Shown here: in pieces, positions 13,717 through 23,207 of the stretch
Layout of the letters: each line of letters starts with the position of its first letter
Numbering within the stretch: the stretch's first letter is position 1
Source: Fructobacillus papyriferae
GTDB taxonomy: Bacteria > Bacillota > Bacilli > Lactobacillales > Lactobacillaceae
DNA: 64,000 bases
Direction of reading: 5' to 3'
NCBI RefSeq assembly: GCF_018437225.1
Contig: NZ_JAAMFI010000001.1
Location: forward strand, 620,001-684,000
Notes under the pieces: model-generated
The model's input: the letters and a program-made list of their open reading frames with translations, nothing else
Databases searched by the model: none
What the model was told of the DNA's origin: nothing
Translations under genes and position numbers: made by a program

Positions 13717-14024
13717 CACTTAGCCTCCCTTTCAAGAGCCGATACTCGTTGTGACAATGCAATATTTTGTTTCAAAAGCTGATTAGCAATCGTGTTTAAT
13801 TGCTGTTGCTGTGGGTCTAACTGTTGCTTTGCATTTGCCTTTTGTTCTGCCAAATAATCACCAATCGACTGACCTGTCCATGAGTTAGTGGATGGATTCC
13901 ACTTAGGAAGTCCATAGAATCCAGTTGGTTCAATATCTGTTGTATTCTCCGGCTGTTCTTCAGCTCGAATAGCTCCTGGGATAAATTCAAAAGTGTTTGG
14001 GTTATATTTAAAATACCATTGCAT
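13716..14024 (-). CDS. baseplate/tail accessory protein
   Basis: 102 aa. An N-terminal beta-like segment (MQWYFKYNPNTFEFIPGAIR) is followed by WNPSTNSWTG and a C-terminal Gln-rich coiled coil ending LSQRVSALEREAK. Short coiled-coil proteins of this form lie before XkdX in siphophage tail modules. The exact role is unknown. Confidence 0.65.
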   Translation of the reverse strand: MQWYFKYNPNTFEFIPGAIRAEEQPENTTDIEPTGFYGLPKWNPSTNSWTGQSIGDYLAEQKANAKQQLDPQQQQLNTIANQLLKQNIALSQRVSALEREAK

Positions 14025-14037
14025 TTATTAGTCCTCC

Positions 14038-14493
14038 TTATTCTGGGAAATCGTCTTGCGTTATCCAAACAGATGAACCCTGAACACCACGTTCTCCTCC
14101 GTTTGAAGACCCATGTGTGCCTGTCATAACTTGACCACCGGTCGTGACAAGAAACGTCATTAAATTGTCCCAAATCCCTTCTACAATGAAATAATTGTTA
14201 GAAATTGGGCGGTAACCAGCTGGGACAGTTGCCAACAAAACGTTAGAACCTGTTGCGGTTGGATTCCCGCTGAAAAAAGCAAACACAATATTTCCAATTC
14301 GATTGATTGTAAATTGAAGTCCATTATTATCGGTAATTGTTTTTGAGTAATTTTTTTGATTTGGCGCAATAGTCAATTGACCATTCACTGTCAAATCATT
14401 AACCGTCACATCACGCTTTGGGTCTGACAATTCGTTGAAGTTGCCATTAATTACATCTGGTCCGTTATCCATGCCCTTAAAAATCTTTTCCAT
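14038..14493 (-). CDS. putative receptor-binding/tail-tip protein
   Basis: 151 aa. The N-terminus (NGPDVINGNFNEL) is a short attachment motif. The repeat-like VTVNDLTVNGQLTI leads into a beta-sandwich-like C-terminal domain (LLATVPAGYRPISNNYF) similar to baseplate receptor-binding heads. Located last among the baseplate genes. Host specificity is inferred from position. Confidence 0.6.
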   Translation of the reverse strand: MEKIFKGMDNGPDVINGNFNELSDPKRDVTVNDLTVNGQLTIAPNQKNYSKTITDNNGLQFTINRIGNIVFAFFSGNPTATGSNVLLATVPAGYRPISNNYFIVEGIWDNLMTFLVTTGGQVMTGTHGSSNGGERGVQGSSVWITQDDFPE

Positions 14494-14503
14494 GATTTCT
14501 CCT

Positions 14504-15238
14504 TTATTCTAATTTGAACTTCAAAGACTTAATGCCTTCGACTAAATACCAGCTATTACCATGTTGTTCGATTGTGCCGTCCATCTTGTAATCTAGTGGA
14601 AGCACCACTTTGACCGTATTCACGTCTGAATAGACAACATTGCTGGCAACCGATACTGGATTAGTTCCACCAAATAACCCTTCTGGTTCTGTTCCAAAAC
14701 CATTAGGCGCTGTTCCAATTCCCCACTCATAACTGAATGCAGACACCGTTGGCATGCGATTTAAGTTGTGCTTAATCGTTACTTCAAAACCTTGTGGCAC
14801 GTACTTGGCAAGCAAGGTCTCAATGTTTTCAAAGCGCTTGTCTAGTACATCGAACTGGCCGTATGTCTGGCTGTTGCGTGCGTCAATAACCTCACTATCT
14901 TTAGTCGCTCCACTTAATACTCCAGTAAAACGAGTTTCAAGGTCAGTCTGTCGTTTTTCAACCTGTGATTGACGATTAGCGTTTTGATCAATCAATTCTT
15001 TGTTTCTGTGCCATTTGGTACTTAACCACTCAACAAAAAGAGCCAATGCCTCTCGGACATCGACTCCCCATTGTTTTTCACGTAACCATTTAGCTAACGT
15101 GCGGCTGTTCTTGTCAACAACACCATTATTAATGTCTTGAGAAAACTCATTTTCGCTGGGAATATGAGTCGGGTCATGGTACTGATCGCCGTTACCAGCC
15201 TGTGGCGTAATATCCACGAAGCCATTATCATTTGCCAT
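14504..15238 (-). CDS. baseplate protein (BppU-like)
   Basis: 244 aa. The first 110 residues contain REKQWGVDVREALALFVEWLS, shared by upper-baseplate proteins of lactococcal-type phages. A coiled coil (about 90-140) and a beta-rich C-terminal domain follow. Probably connects the tail tip to receptor-binding proteins. Confidence 0.65.
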   Translation of the reverse strand: MANDNGFVDITPQAGNGDQYHDPTHIPSENEFSQDINNGVVDKNSRTLAKWLREKQWGVDVREALALFVEWLSTKWHRNKELIDQNANRQSQVEKRQTDLETRFTGVLSGATKDSEVIDARNSQTYGQFDVLDKRFENIETLLAKYVPQGFEVTIKHNLNRMPTVSAFSYEWGIGTAPNGFGTEPEGLFGGTNPVSVASNVVYSDVNTVKVVLPLDYKMDGTIEQHGNSWYLVEGIKSLKFKLE

Positions 15239-15241
15239 TTA

Positions 15242-17158
15242 CTACTCCTTTTTTAAGTATTGATTCTTGAAGCGGTCCGAGTAATTTTTGCTCATATCAA
15301 CATTTCCGTTAATGCCACTAACCGAACCAGAACTGGTGTACTGCCACAAGTCATAAGCATGGTCTGGTGGTGTTGAACGATAAGCCGGAATCATGATTGA
15401 ACCAGCACGTCCCACATTTAAATTGAGTTGGCTGTACAGTTGATTAGCAATGTACAAAACAATTCGATTATCCGGAACACCTAAACTATTCAACTTGTTC
15501 ATGTAAGCATCAACAATCCCTCGCATATCGTTGCCTGTGGTCTCTTCCACATCAATCATATAGAAGCGAGGTTGCTTGCCATTTCCTGCTTGCTGCGCCC
15601 TCGTATAAAGCGCCTCTGCCTCCCTTTCAGCACTCGCTGTATCACTAGCAGTCATGTAGGAATAAACGGCGTAATTAGCGCCTAGATTTCCTACTGCTGA
15701 CAAATTTTGTTGATATTTTAAATCAGCACGATTAGCACCGTACTGCACTCTAACAATGGCCAACGATAAACCACTAGCAGTTACTTTTGACCAATCAATA
15801 TCACCTTGGAACTCGGATACATCAATAATCACACCATCAAAATACTGTGTTTGTTGCGCTTCAAGTTCTGCCAGCCTCTTCTTTAGTTCCTCAATCTCGG
15901 CATCCTGCTCCGGAATACGGTTAGTTGTCTCAACTAGCTCCTTGATTCGATTCTTCAAATCGTTAGCCGTCTGTTGTGCATTCTGTCGTTGTTGTTCGGC
16001 ATACTGCATGGCGGCCTGATAGTCGAGCTGATACTGGGAAAGGGTTCGATTCTTCGTACCAATCGTTAAGGACATCTTGTGTGGTTGTGTTATATCAATT
16101 TTCTTAGCGACAACCTGCAAGTCTTCAACCAATCCCAAGAATTGGTCATGAATGGGGTAAAAGTTCCCCATTTCAAAGGACTTGTAAGTCGGGTCTAAAA
16201 GCGAAATATCAACCACCTCAACGGACCAAGTCAAGAGAGCCACTCGTTGCTTTTGCAAGTATTCTTGTCCCTTACTCATCAAGATACTAGGCACCTTCAC
16301 GTTGTTCCACTCGACTGCTTTTTGAATAATGCCAAAGCGACTAATCAAGGCCGTGTCATCTAAGTAGCGAATCCCATTATTGACCGACTCAATCGTCGTT
16401 TTTGGTTGAGCAGCGGCCGTGTCATCACTGGACTGTTCCGTCTGCCCCTGTTCAAGCGGCGACCCAATTGGTACTAGTCGAGTGATAATGTCTCGGACAT
16501 CATACTCACGCTTGGCACTCTTAAGGTTCTTACCAAGCTTGATGGGTGTATCAATATGTTCGCCAACACTGGCTAAATACTCCAACACTAGTTGCCCGTT
16601 GACGTCACGATGCCAAATTAAAAAGCCGCCTAAGCGACTGACTAGCTTGTCTTTAATTGTGTCAAAAGTGTCCTGTGCGTCGTCTGTGTATCGATAGACG
16701 TTATCTGTACTATTCGATACGGTCACACGCCCTAACTGGAAACGCTTGTAGGGTTCAACCTGCCGATTGTGTTCATCTACAATCATCTGCAAGAAGTCTC
16801 GAACGCTCGTGTTTTGGACCTTGCGATAAACCTGCGTGCTATCGTGCAAATAGGCCAAGCAGTCCTCACACTGTAACGTCTGGGTGTGGCTGCCACGAAA
16901 AGACCCGTCAATTTTCACCACACGGCCGTCAAAGACGACTTTACTTGTGTTGGTGTCAATCACCTTAACAAGGTTAGCAATGGCTTCTGCCTGACGATAG
17001 AGGCTATTTTTCATTGTGATAGTAAATGAAGCCGTCGACACACCGTTAAACTGCATGTCCAACTCACCAGAAATTGCTTTGTTTCCATAGTTACGTGGCT
17101 CATGAAGGACCTCGCCCACTTGGTCACTGGCGTTCTTATAAACAATTACTCGATACAT
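15242..17158 (-). CDS. tail-associated lysin (Tal) with C-terminal GH25 domain
   Basis: 638 aa. Residues 1-370 match the gp27-like tail-tip fold of prophage endopeptidase/Tal proteins (VFDGRVVKIDGSFRGS; PIKLGKNLKSAKREYDVRDIITRLVPIG). A coiled coil (about 385-440) is followed by a GH25 muramidase domain (DVSEFQGDIDW at about 447; YMIDVEETTG). It overlaps the Dit gene by one base. Opens the cell wall during DNA entry. The virion thus carries a second GH25 enzyme besides the endolysin. Confidence 0.9.
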   Translation of the reverse strand: MYRVIVYKNASDQVGEVLHEPRNYGNKAISGELDMQFNGVSTASFTITMKNSLYRQAEAIANLVKVIDTNTSKVVFDGRVVKIDGSFRGSHTQTLQCEDCLAYLHDSTQVYRKVQNTSVRDFLQMIVDEHNRQVEPYKRFQLGRVTVSNSTDNVYRYTDDAQDTFDTIKDKLVSRLGGFLIWHRDVNGQLVLEYLASVGEHIDTPIKLGKNLKSAKREYDVRDIITRLVPIGSPLEQGQTEQSSDDTAAAQPKTTIESVNNGIRYLDDTALISRFGIIQKAVEWNNVKVPSILMSKGQEYLQKQRVALLTWSVEVVDISLLDPTYKSFEMGNFYPIHDQFLGLVEDLQVVAKKIDITQPHKMSLTIGTKNRTLSQYQLDYQAAMQYAEQQRQNAQQTANDLKNRIKELVETTNRIPEQDAEIEELKKRLAELEAQQTQYFDGVIIDVSEFQGDIDWSKVTASGLSLAIVRVQYGANRADLKYQQNLSAVGNLGANYAVYSYMTASDTASAEREAEALYTRAQQAGNGKQPRFYMIDVEETTGNDMRGIVDAYMNKLNSLGVPDNRIVLYIANQLYSQLNLNVGRAGSIMIPAYRSTPPDHAYDLWQYTSSGSVSGINGNVDMSKNYSDRFKNQYLKKE

Positions 17159-17877
17159 TACAACAACACCTCACTTTGGATGACAAAACGAACCGTTGCC
17201 TTGCCCTTAACCGTCACATGGTTGTTGCCACGCTCCAGAGAAAACAGGTAGTCCTTTGCCTTGTCGGGGCCGAACTGATATGACTGCCCGTTTTTAATTA
17301 CTTCAATAACATCACTCGTCACAACGGTTGGACTTAGACTATTCTCACCAATGTTCATCAAATCAAGTTCACGTTGCCCGTCAACCTCATATGAAAACGG
17401 TTGAATGAAATCATTAGCAAAATCAAAGCTATCCCAATCATCATAGTTATCAATACCACTATTATTTTTGATAGCAAACGGGTAAAGGTCAAAATCGATA
17501 CTTAAAACTAACTTGTTGTTAGCTTGGTCATCATCAATTTTAACGCTCTTGGCTTTGCCAACCCAGTAATAACCATTATCGTGACTGTCATAGAGGCGTT
17601 GGTCAAACGGCGCCATAATCATTCGCTTAACCTTGTTTTCTACGAGCTTTCGTTCCGAATAAGCAACGTTTGGCATCGTAAACTGATAATTAATTGTCCG
17701 CTGGTCATAAAAGCGTTCACCAGTGATATTGGAGAAGTCCAAGATTCCGTTGGCATAACTTAAGTTTTCAGTGACCGTCTTTTCCGAAGGAGTGGGAGCG
17801 TCTCGCTCGACCAAATAAAACCCTTCTTCCTTAGAATCAAACTGACCAAATTGTATTTTTTCAACAATGTCAATCAT
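17158..17877 (-). CDS. distal tail protein Dit
   Basis: 239 aa, siphovirus distal tail protein: N-terminal belt domain (EGFYLVERDAPTPSEKTV; TGERFYDQRTINYQF) and C-terminal galectin-like beta domain (FLFSLERGNNHVTVKG-type ending, written here loosely from residues about 150-239). Forms the hexameric hub between tail tube and Tal. It overlaps the tape measure gene by 4 nt. Confidence 0.88.
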   Translation of the reverse strand: MIDIVEKIQFGQFDSKEEGFYLVERDAPTPSEKTVTENLSYANGILDFSNITGERFYDQRTINYQFTMPNVAYSERKLVENKVKRMIMAPFDQRLYDSHDNGYYWVGKAKSVKIDDDQANNKLVLSIDFDLYPFAIKNNSGIDNYDDWDSFDFANDFIQPFSYEVDGQRELDLMNIGENSLSPTVVTSDVIEVIKNGQSYQFGPDKAKDYLFSLERGNNHVTVKGKATVRFVIQSEVLL

Positions 17878-20426
17878 AGTTGGTTACGCCTCCTATCAGT
17901 CATAATGTCTCCCAGTGCGCCGTCATATCCATTGGCAGTAGCGCCAATCATTTGATTACCGTTAATGGTAATAACCTGTCCCTCACGAATAGCCTTCACG
18001 ACTTCTCGCAATAACCCATTGGTTGAGTTATTAGCCGTCAATTCAACTTGGTTAATGCTTCGGTTTGTTTGTGTTGTATCCGCACTCAATTGTCCACTAA
18101 ATTGAGTTTGCAAGTCATCTGCCATACTGGACACGCTTGACTTCACATCCTTGTATGAGTCTTGTAGCCCTTGATTAAGGCCATTCATAATAGCATTACC
18201 AGCAGGAATTAGTAAGCGAGCATCATAACTAATTGGTCCCTTATGTTCCTTAATCCAATCAGCAATTCCACTAACGAATTTCTTACCAGCTTCCCAAGCT
18301 GATTTAAGACCTTTGACAAAACCATCAATAATCGCCTTGCCTGCACCCAACAAATCGATGTTCATGGCCGCATGAATTGTGTTCTTAACACCATTCCAAA
18401 TCGAAGAAACGATAGAACCTAAACCAGACCAAGCATTTTGCAACTGTGATAATATCCACTTACCTAATTCGCCAACGATTCCACCAATAGCATTCAGACT
18501 ATTTGAGAATATAGCAGTTACGCCATTCCAAATGGCTCCAGCGATGTTCGAGATAGCTTGCATTGCCCCCGACCAATCGCCTGTGAAAATACTAGTAACT
18601 AACTTAATAATGTTAGCAACAACATTAATAGCTGTTGAAATAATTGTTGTGATGTTATTCCAAGCGGTTGAAATTACAATAGCGATAATATTCCAAATCG
18701 TTTGTATCGTAATCATGATTGAATTAAAAACTGTCGTGATAACATTCCACGCCACACTAAGCCACATGCCAATCTCATTAACAATCACACCTAATATAGG
18801 AATAATAACCATTTGAATGGCTTGCCATATTCCTTGGAAATAAGGAACTAAGAAATTCCAAGCAATGACAATAGCACCAATTGTGCCAGTCATCATAGCA
18901 ATCATTGGTGCGAAAGCGACTGCAATACCTGCTAACAATACGGGGAAGAAATCCTTTAATGAATTCCACAAATTCTTTATAGCTTCAATAATCGGTTTCA
19001 AACCATCAACTATCCCGTTCCACAAGTTAGTAAAAAATTCGGCAATTGGTGACCATACTGGTTTAATAACTTCAACTGCCGTTCTAAAAATTCCTGTAAT
19101 GGTATTCCAAACGTTTTTAGATACTTCAACCAATCCATTCCAAGCGCCAGTTAACCAACCGATAAATCCTTGCCATATTTTCTGACCAGTCTTTGTCTGA
19201 GTAAAAAACCAAACAAGTGCACCAACAAGCGCTACGACTGCTAATACAATTGCCCCTATAGGATTAGCCCCTGTCGCAACATTAAAAGCAACCATGGCTG
19301 CTTTAGCTGCGCCTATAGAGGCACGGACATTATTAAACGCAAATACAATTAGTTGGATTTCTTTAACAATACTAGATATTACAGCTGTTGCTTTCATCGT
19401 TATCATGAATGCTTTAAAAGCAATTGTAGCGGATAGTACCCCAGCTACTAAAGGACCTAGCCAATCTTTGTTGTTTTCAACAAAGCTAAACAAGCCGCTT
19501 AGTATGGCTACAATTTCAGGAATAGCTGAACTAATAAATTTATTAATGTTCGCAGAGGCTGATTTGATAGTCGCTGTCACTTGATCTAATAGTCCTGCAA
19601 TGCCCCGGTTAATGCCCGCGCTTTTTAAACCGTTATCAACAGATGTCAGAGTATCCGTAATCCCTTTAACAACGGCATTCTTCATGTTTGCAAATGATGT
19701 GTTAATACCACCAGTTGCAGTACGTGCAGTATTAGCGAATCCGTTTAGTCCGCCATCCAGTTGCATAAATCGATCATTCAGCTGGGACATTGTGATGTCT
19801 CCGCTTTGCAACTTATCATATAGGTCTTTCTGCGCAGAAGCTCCCGTTAGTCCAAAGGATTTGGCTACCTCATTTAACGCATAGGGCATTGTTTCTTGAA
19901 GCGTTCTCCAAGACTGCATATCAACCTTACCGGCCGCTAACATTTGGCTATATTGTTCAACACCACGACTTGCGTCAGCAGCACTGGCACCCGAAGCCAA
20001 AAAAGCATCATTCAATGCATTAGCCGTATCAGCTCCTTTTTTTGCAGATCCAGTAATAATCGAAAATCGCTGCGCACTCTTGGTGATGTCCTGTAAAGCA
20101 GTAGGCAGGCCTTCAATTCCACTCTTCAAAACATTAATAGCCTGGTTCGTATCATCAGTACTGTAGCCCATTTGCTTCATCACTTTTGGATACTGATTTA
20201 GCGTATCAAAACGAGAAACCGCGCTACCTACACTATCTTTAACTGCATCTAGTCCTTTACTAACAACAGTAAAAGCGCCAGCTCCCTTAGCAATATCCAT
20301 TAAGCTTGCCGTCAGCTTTTTAGGCTGTTGAGCAGTTTCGTTCATGTTCCGTTTAATCTTATCAAGAGGGCCTGAGAACATGTCTTTCAAACTAAAAACA
20401 GCATTAATACTGTAATTATCTGCCAT
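17874..20426 (-). CDS. tape measure protein
   Basis: 850 aa. The N-terminal tape-measure domain (MADNYSINAVFSLKDMFSGP; residues about 70-260) includes TTGGINTSFANMKNAVVKG. A central hydrophobic region (about 320-420 and 500-600) has tryptophan-rich repeats (WNGLVE, WNIIAIV, WNNITTI) typical of this family. The C-terminus contains SYDARLLIPAGNAIMNGLNQG. Sets the tail length and is ejected with the DNA. Length 850 aa predicts a tail of roughly 120-130 nm by the usual 0.15 nm per residue rule. Confidence 0.92.
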   Translation of the reverse strand: MADNYSINAVFSLKDMFSGPLDKIKRNMNETAQQPKKLTASLMDIAKGAGAFTVVSKGLDAVKDSVGSAVSRFDTLNQYPKVMKQMGYSTDDTNQAINVLKSGIEGLPTALQDITKSAQRFSIITGSAKKGADTANALNDAFLASGASAADASRGVEQYSQMLAAGKVDMQSWRTLQETMPYALNEVAKSFGLTGASAQKDLYDKLQSGDITMSQLNDRFMQLDGGLNGFANTARTATGGINTSFANMKNAVVKGITDTLTSVDNGLKSAGINRGIAGLLDQVTATIKSASANINKFISSAIPEIVAILSGLFSFVENNKDWLGPLVAGVLSATIAFKAFMITMKATAVISSIVKEIQLIVFAFNNVRASIGAAKAAMVAFNVATGANPIGAIVLAVVALVGALVWFFTQTKTGQKIWQGFIGWLTGAWNGLVEVSKNVWNTITGIFRTAVEVIKPVWSPIAEFFTNLWNGIVDGLKPIIEAIKNLWNSLKDFFPVLLAGIAVAFAPMIAMMTGTIGAIVIAWNFLVPYFQGIWQAIQMVIIPILGVIVNEIGMWLSVAWNVITTVFNSIMITIQTIWNIIAIVISTAWNNITTIISTAINVVANIIKLVTSIFTGDWSGAMQAISNIAGAIWNGVTAIFSNSLNAIGGIVGELGKWILSQLQNAWSGLGSIVSSIWNGVKNTIHAAMNIDLLGAGKAIIDGFVKGLKSAWEAGKKFVSGIADWIKEHKGPISYDARLLIPAGNAIMNGLNQGLQDSYKDVKSSVSSMADDLQTQFSGQLSADTTQTNRSINQVELTANNSTNGLLREVVKAIREGQVITINGNQMIGATANGYDGALGDIMTDRRRNQL

Positions 20427-20740
20427 TAATTACCTCCTTTCTTCAAGTCTTTTAAGGCTTCTTCTCGGGCCCTTTGTGCTCGATCAGAAAGTTCCTTTAA
20501 TTGATTAACCTTGGCCTCGTCTTTTTCGATTTCTCCAGTAATCTTCTTACGGATTTTTGTGTAATTGGCGATTTGAGATGGCTCCTTAACAACATAATTG
20601 CCATCTTTGTCAGCACCCTGGACCATACGATTTTCGAAAGCAAAGTTTGTCATCAACTCTTGCTTGTCTATCAATTGCAAATTATGGGCTTCCTCTCTAA
20701 GATGAAGCTCCTTCATAGTCATCATTTCAATTTGTTCCAT
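20426..20740 (-). CDS. tail assembly chaperone, frameshift-encoded C-terminal part
   Basis: A 104-codon frame from ATG 20740, but the frame is open upstream to 20811 (PDGKVKYSSLIRRAFYVWPG then AS before the ATG). It is therefore probably made as a -1 frameshift extension of the chaperone at 20776-21183, as the gpG-gpGT pair is in many siphophages. Charged, helical, coiled-coil C-terminus. Confidence 0.8.
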   Translation of the reverse strand: MEQIEMMTMKELHLREEAHNLQLIDKQELMTNFAFENRMVQGADKDGNYVVKEPSQIANYTKIRKKITGEIEKDEAKVNQLKELSDRAQRAREEALKDLKKGGN

Positions 20741-20775
20741 GCTGGCACCAGGCCATACATAGAATGCTCGACGAA

Positions 20776-21183
20776 TTAAGCTGGAATATTTGACTTTGCC
20801 GTCAGGTTTCCGTCCTTCATTGCTTCTTCCATCTTCTTGTCCATGTTGTCGAACGTTTCCTTGATTGGCTTGATAATCTTTGACACCGTCGTCTTGGTTA
20901 ATGGACTTGTTACCAATAAATTTTCAACTGCTTGGAACGCTTCGTCTAAATCATCAGCATTTTCAACGTCCGCTTGAACATCTGCTTCGCTTTTACCTGA
21001 CATTGCAGACAATGCTTTTGTAAGAGCGAAGGCGTCCCCACCTACAATTCCCATGACGATGTTTCCCATCGCTTCGATATTGTTTTCAAAATCGTTCTTC
21101 ACAATTCCAAAAGCAGACAAGAACTTAAATGTAACCTTCAAGTCGTATTGGTTTCCGTTAATAGTAATCGTTGTTTGTGCCAT
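20776..21183 (-). CDS. tail assembly chaperone (gpG-like)
   Basis: 135 aa (FKFLSAFGIVKNDFENN; TVSKIIKPIKETFDNMDKKM). Lies between the major tail protein and tape measure genes, the standard place for the chaperone pair. Near its 3' end, CGGAAAC (20812-20806) allows a -1 shift into the 20426-20740 frame. It keeps the tape measure soluble during tail assembly. Confidence 0.8.
   Translation of the reverse strand: MAQTTITINGNQYDLKVTFKFLSAFGIVKNDFENNIEAMGNIVMGIVGGDAFALTKALSAMSGKSEADVQADVENADDLDEAFQAVENLLVTSPLTKTTVSKIIKPIKETFDNMDKKMEEAMKDGNLTAKSNIPA
20806..20812 (-). promoter_or_regulatory. probable -1 ribosomal frameshift site
   Basis: CGGAAAC on the minus strand. Slipping back one base changes reading from GGA-AAC to CGG-AAA and joins the two chaperone frames. 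It is not a textbook slippery heptamer. The upstream-open second frame and the fixed gene order are the main support. Confidence 0.5.
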
Positions 21184-21251
21184 AATTAATTCCTTTCATA
21201 ATCAGCCGCCCTTTCCAGTACTGTGTATTTACTCGGCGACGTTTAGTTAAT

Positions 21252-21827
21252 TTACTTAGATGGTGTAGCAGAGGAAGATTGTGTGCTCTTTTGTTCAGTC
21301 CCATAATCTGGGGCTTCATCAATTGGAGCGACTTCTGTTGGGTTTTTCACCGTGTCACGGAAGAAGTTTTTAACAGTGGCCACATCAACGGCTGATACCG
21401 TAGCAAGGCCCTTAACCAATTCACCAGAAATGGTCAAAGTAGTCTTGATTGTGGTATTGCTGTCAACTTCTGCTGGCACTTCCCAATCAGACAAGTACCC
21501 AACGCCATATTGCGCCACATACTTACCGTTTTGAGGTTCTTGAGAAAAGTCAATTTCCCATACTTCAACTTCCAGGCCCTTCTTTTGGGCATAAGCCAAA
21601 ACTTGATTTGTCAAATCATCCGAAGCGATGGCCTCAATGTCGATTGTTGTTTCCAATGTTCCGGGAGAAACAATGTTTCCATCTTTAGTTGCCGTTGAGT
21701 CGGTCTTACGACTATTCTTAATTGAATGAGTCGTTTGCAATCCCAAACGTGTTGCATCTGCCTTGTTCTTATCCTGGAACAAGCGGAACATCAAGACCTT
21801 GTCCTTACCCTTTTTAGGTGTATTCAT
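21252..21827 (-). CDS. major tail protein (TP901-1 type)
   Basis: 191 aa. MNTPKKGKDKVLMFRLFQDK and LQTTHSIKNSRKTDSTATKDG through TLETTIDIEAIA match the tail tube protein of TP901-1-like phages. A low-complexity tail of S/T/P/D residues ends the protein. Forms the tail tube. Confidence 0.88.
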   Translation of the reverse strand: MNTPKKGKDKVLMFRLFQDKNKADATRLGLQTTHSIKNSRKTDSTATKDGNIVSPGTLETTIDIEAIASDDLTNQVLAYAQKKGLEVEVWEIDFSQEPQNGKYVAQYGVGYLSDWEVPAEVDSNTTIKTTLTISGELVKGLATVSAVDVATVKNFFRDTVKNPTEVAPIDEAPDYGTEQKSTQSSSATPSK

Positions 21828-21842
21828 TCCTAAATCTCCTTC

Positions 21843-22223
21843 TTATAAATACTGAATATCAAGTTCCAAAATACCGTGCCACAACGGGATTTCCGTTGAT
21901 TGATCAGCAATCATTTGTTGATTAGTATTAGTCACTTGATACTTGAAATTCTCTGTACGTTGGCAATCAATAACCGTAGCTTGCAAATCGTCCATGATAT
22001 TCATTACTTCCGACCGATAGTTAAACTCGGCATACACATCGACTTGAATGTGTGTCGTCCCTAACGTTCGGCCCTTAGTAGGAATATCTGTGTTTTGCTG
22101 ATTACCGACAAAAACAAAAGGATATGACTGGTTTTCATCCGGCAAATAGTCGAATGTGTCATATCCTTTCTTCCTAGACAGTTCAATGACCGTCTGAAAT
22201 ATTTCGTTGTATGGGTTGTTCAT
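21843..22223 (-). CDS. tail terminator/completion protein
   Basis: 126 aa. YNEIFQTVIELSRKKGYDTFDYLP and TLGTTHIQVDVYAEFNYR resemble tail-terminator proteins of lactic siphophages (DUF806-like). It is the fourth gene after the capsid, the standard place. Caps the tail tube before head joining. Confidence 0.75.
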   Translation of the reverse strand: MNNPYNEIFQTVIELSRKKGYDTFDYLPDENQSYPFVFVGNQQNTDIPTKGRTLGTTHIQVDVYAEFNYRSEVMNIMDDLQATVIDCQRTENFKYQVTNTNQQMIADQSTEIPLWHGILELDIQYL

Positions 22224-22603
22224 TTTGCCAACCTCTTTAGCTTTGAAATAAAGCTATTTCTTTCTTTGATGAATGGCGTACCAAGATACTTACGTGCCGT
22301 TTGATAACGTGTTCCGTATTCCTGATAGGCTGCGTAGTCAGTATTGAACGAAATCATGCCAGTGTAGTCAGTAATCGTTACTTTTTGGCTACGCTTCAAT
22401 GTTCCACCTACATATCCAGCAGGCTTCTTTGACTTAACAGGGTAGCGTTCTCCATATCCAACAGGAACAAGTTCTTGGCTCTTTCTTGCGACGTTGACTG
22501 TTGACTCTTTGACAATAGCTTTGGCTTCCTGCATCTTGCCAACTTCATCAATTCGCTTAATCAAATCATCAAAACCATCAAATTTTACTTCAAAGTCTGC
22601 CAC
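22220..22603 (-). CDS. HK97 gp10-like tail completion protein
   Basis: 127 aa from GTG 22603, chosen because GGGGTGG lies six nt upstream and it removes an odd N-terminal extension that overlaps the previous gene. DFEVKFDGFDDLIKRIDEVG and YAAYQEYGTRYQTARKYLGTP are typical of gp10/HK97-type neck proteins. Confidence 0.82.
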   Translation of the reverse strand: MADFEVKFDGFDDLIKRIDEVGKMQEAKAIVKESTVNVARKSQELVPVGYGERYPVKSKKPAGYVGGTLKRSQKVTITDYTGMISFNTDYAAYQEYGTRYQTARKYLGTPFIKERNSFISKLKRLAK

Positions 22604-22862
22604 GATATTCCACCCCATAAATGGTTGATGAGCGATCAGTATAGGTACTGTTCTCAATCTTAAAATTATCGCCATCGATTACCATGTATCCTGACCGGAC
22701 ATTCACCCTATTTTGGAAACGAACCGCAATTCGCCCCTGCTTGAACGACCCAAACACTAGATTCTGGGCTTTAATACCCATACTCGTGACATTCACTGGG
22801 TATACGTCTTCTTGCTTAGCTAACTTGTCATCAATGAACTGTAATCGCTTGTTATACCGCAT
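22590..22862 (-). CDS. head closure protein
   Basis: 90 aa from ATG 22862, with GGTGAT upstream. The longer frame would overlap the previous gene. QEDVYPVNVTSMGIKAQNLVFG and RVNVRSGYMVIDGDNFKIE form a small beta-barrel-like protein in the usual head-tail stopper position. Confidence 0.75.
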   Translation of the reverse strand: MRYNKRLQFIDDKLAKQEDVYPVNVTSMGIKAQNLVFGSFKQGRIAVRFQNRVNVRSGYMVIDGDNFKIENSTYTDRSSTIYGVEYRGRL

Positions 22863-22866
22863 ATAA

Positions 22867-23196
22867 TCACCACATGATAATCTTTCCACGATTTTGCTCA
22901 GACATATAACGAGAGATTGTTGAGGAATATTCATCGAAATCACTGCTAGGATAGCTAATTGACTCACCTTCTTGTGAATATGAAGAATAGCCCTCGTTAC
23001 CTAATCGATTGAACCGAGCAAGTACTACGTTCTTAACAATTGGTTCGAGCTTTTGAGGAACAGTTTGTTCGTCTACCATCATCGCCAATTGGTCACGGGT
23101 CATCAATTCTAGCGTTTGGATTACGTCATCTTGTAAATTGTCCTTAATGCCAGCCAATGTCTTGACCGTATCAAGGACACTTGGCTTATCAGTCAT
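22867..23196 (-). CDS. head-tail connector (gp6-like adaptor)
   Basis: 109 aa helical protein (VKTLAGIKDNLQDDVIQTLE, then RFNRLGNEGYSSYSQEGESI), the pattern of the gp6/YqbG connector family. Located directly after the capsid gene. Forms the ring under the portal. Confidence 0.82.
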   Translation of the reverse strand: MTDKPSVLDTVKTLAGIKDNLQDDVIQTLELMTRDQLAMMVDEQTVPQKLEPIVKNVVLARFNRLGNEGYSSYSQEGESISYPSSDFDEYSSTISRYMSEQNRGKIIMW

Positions 23197-23207
23197 TTAA
23201 GGACTCC

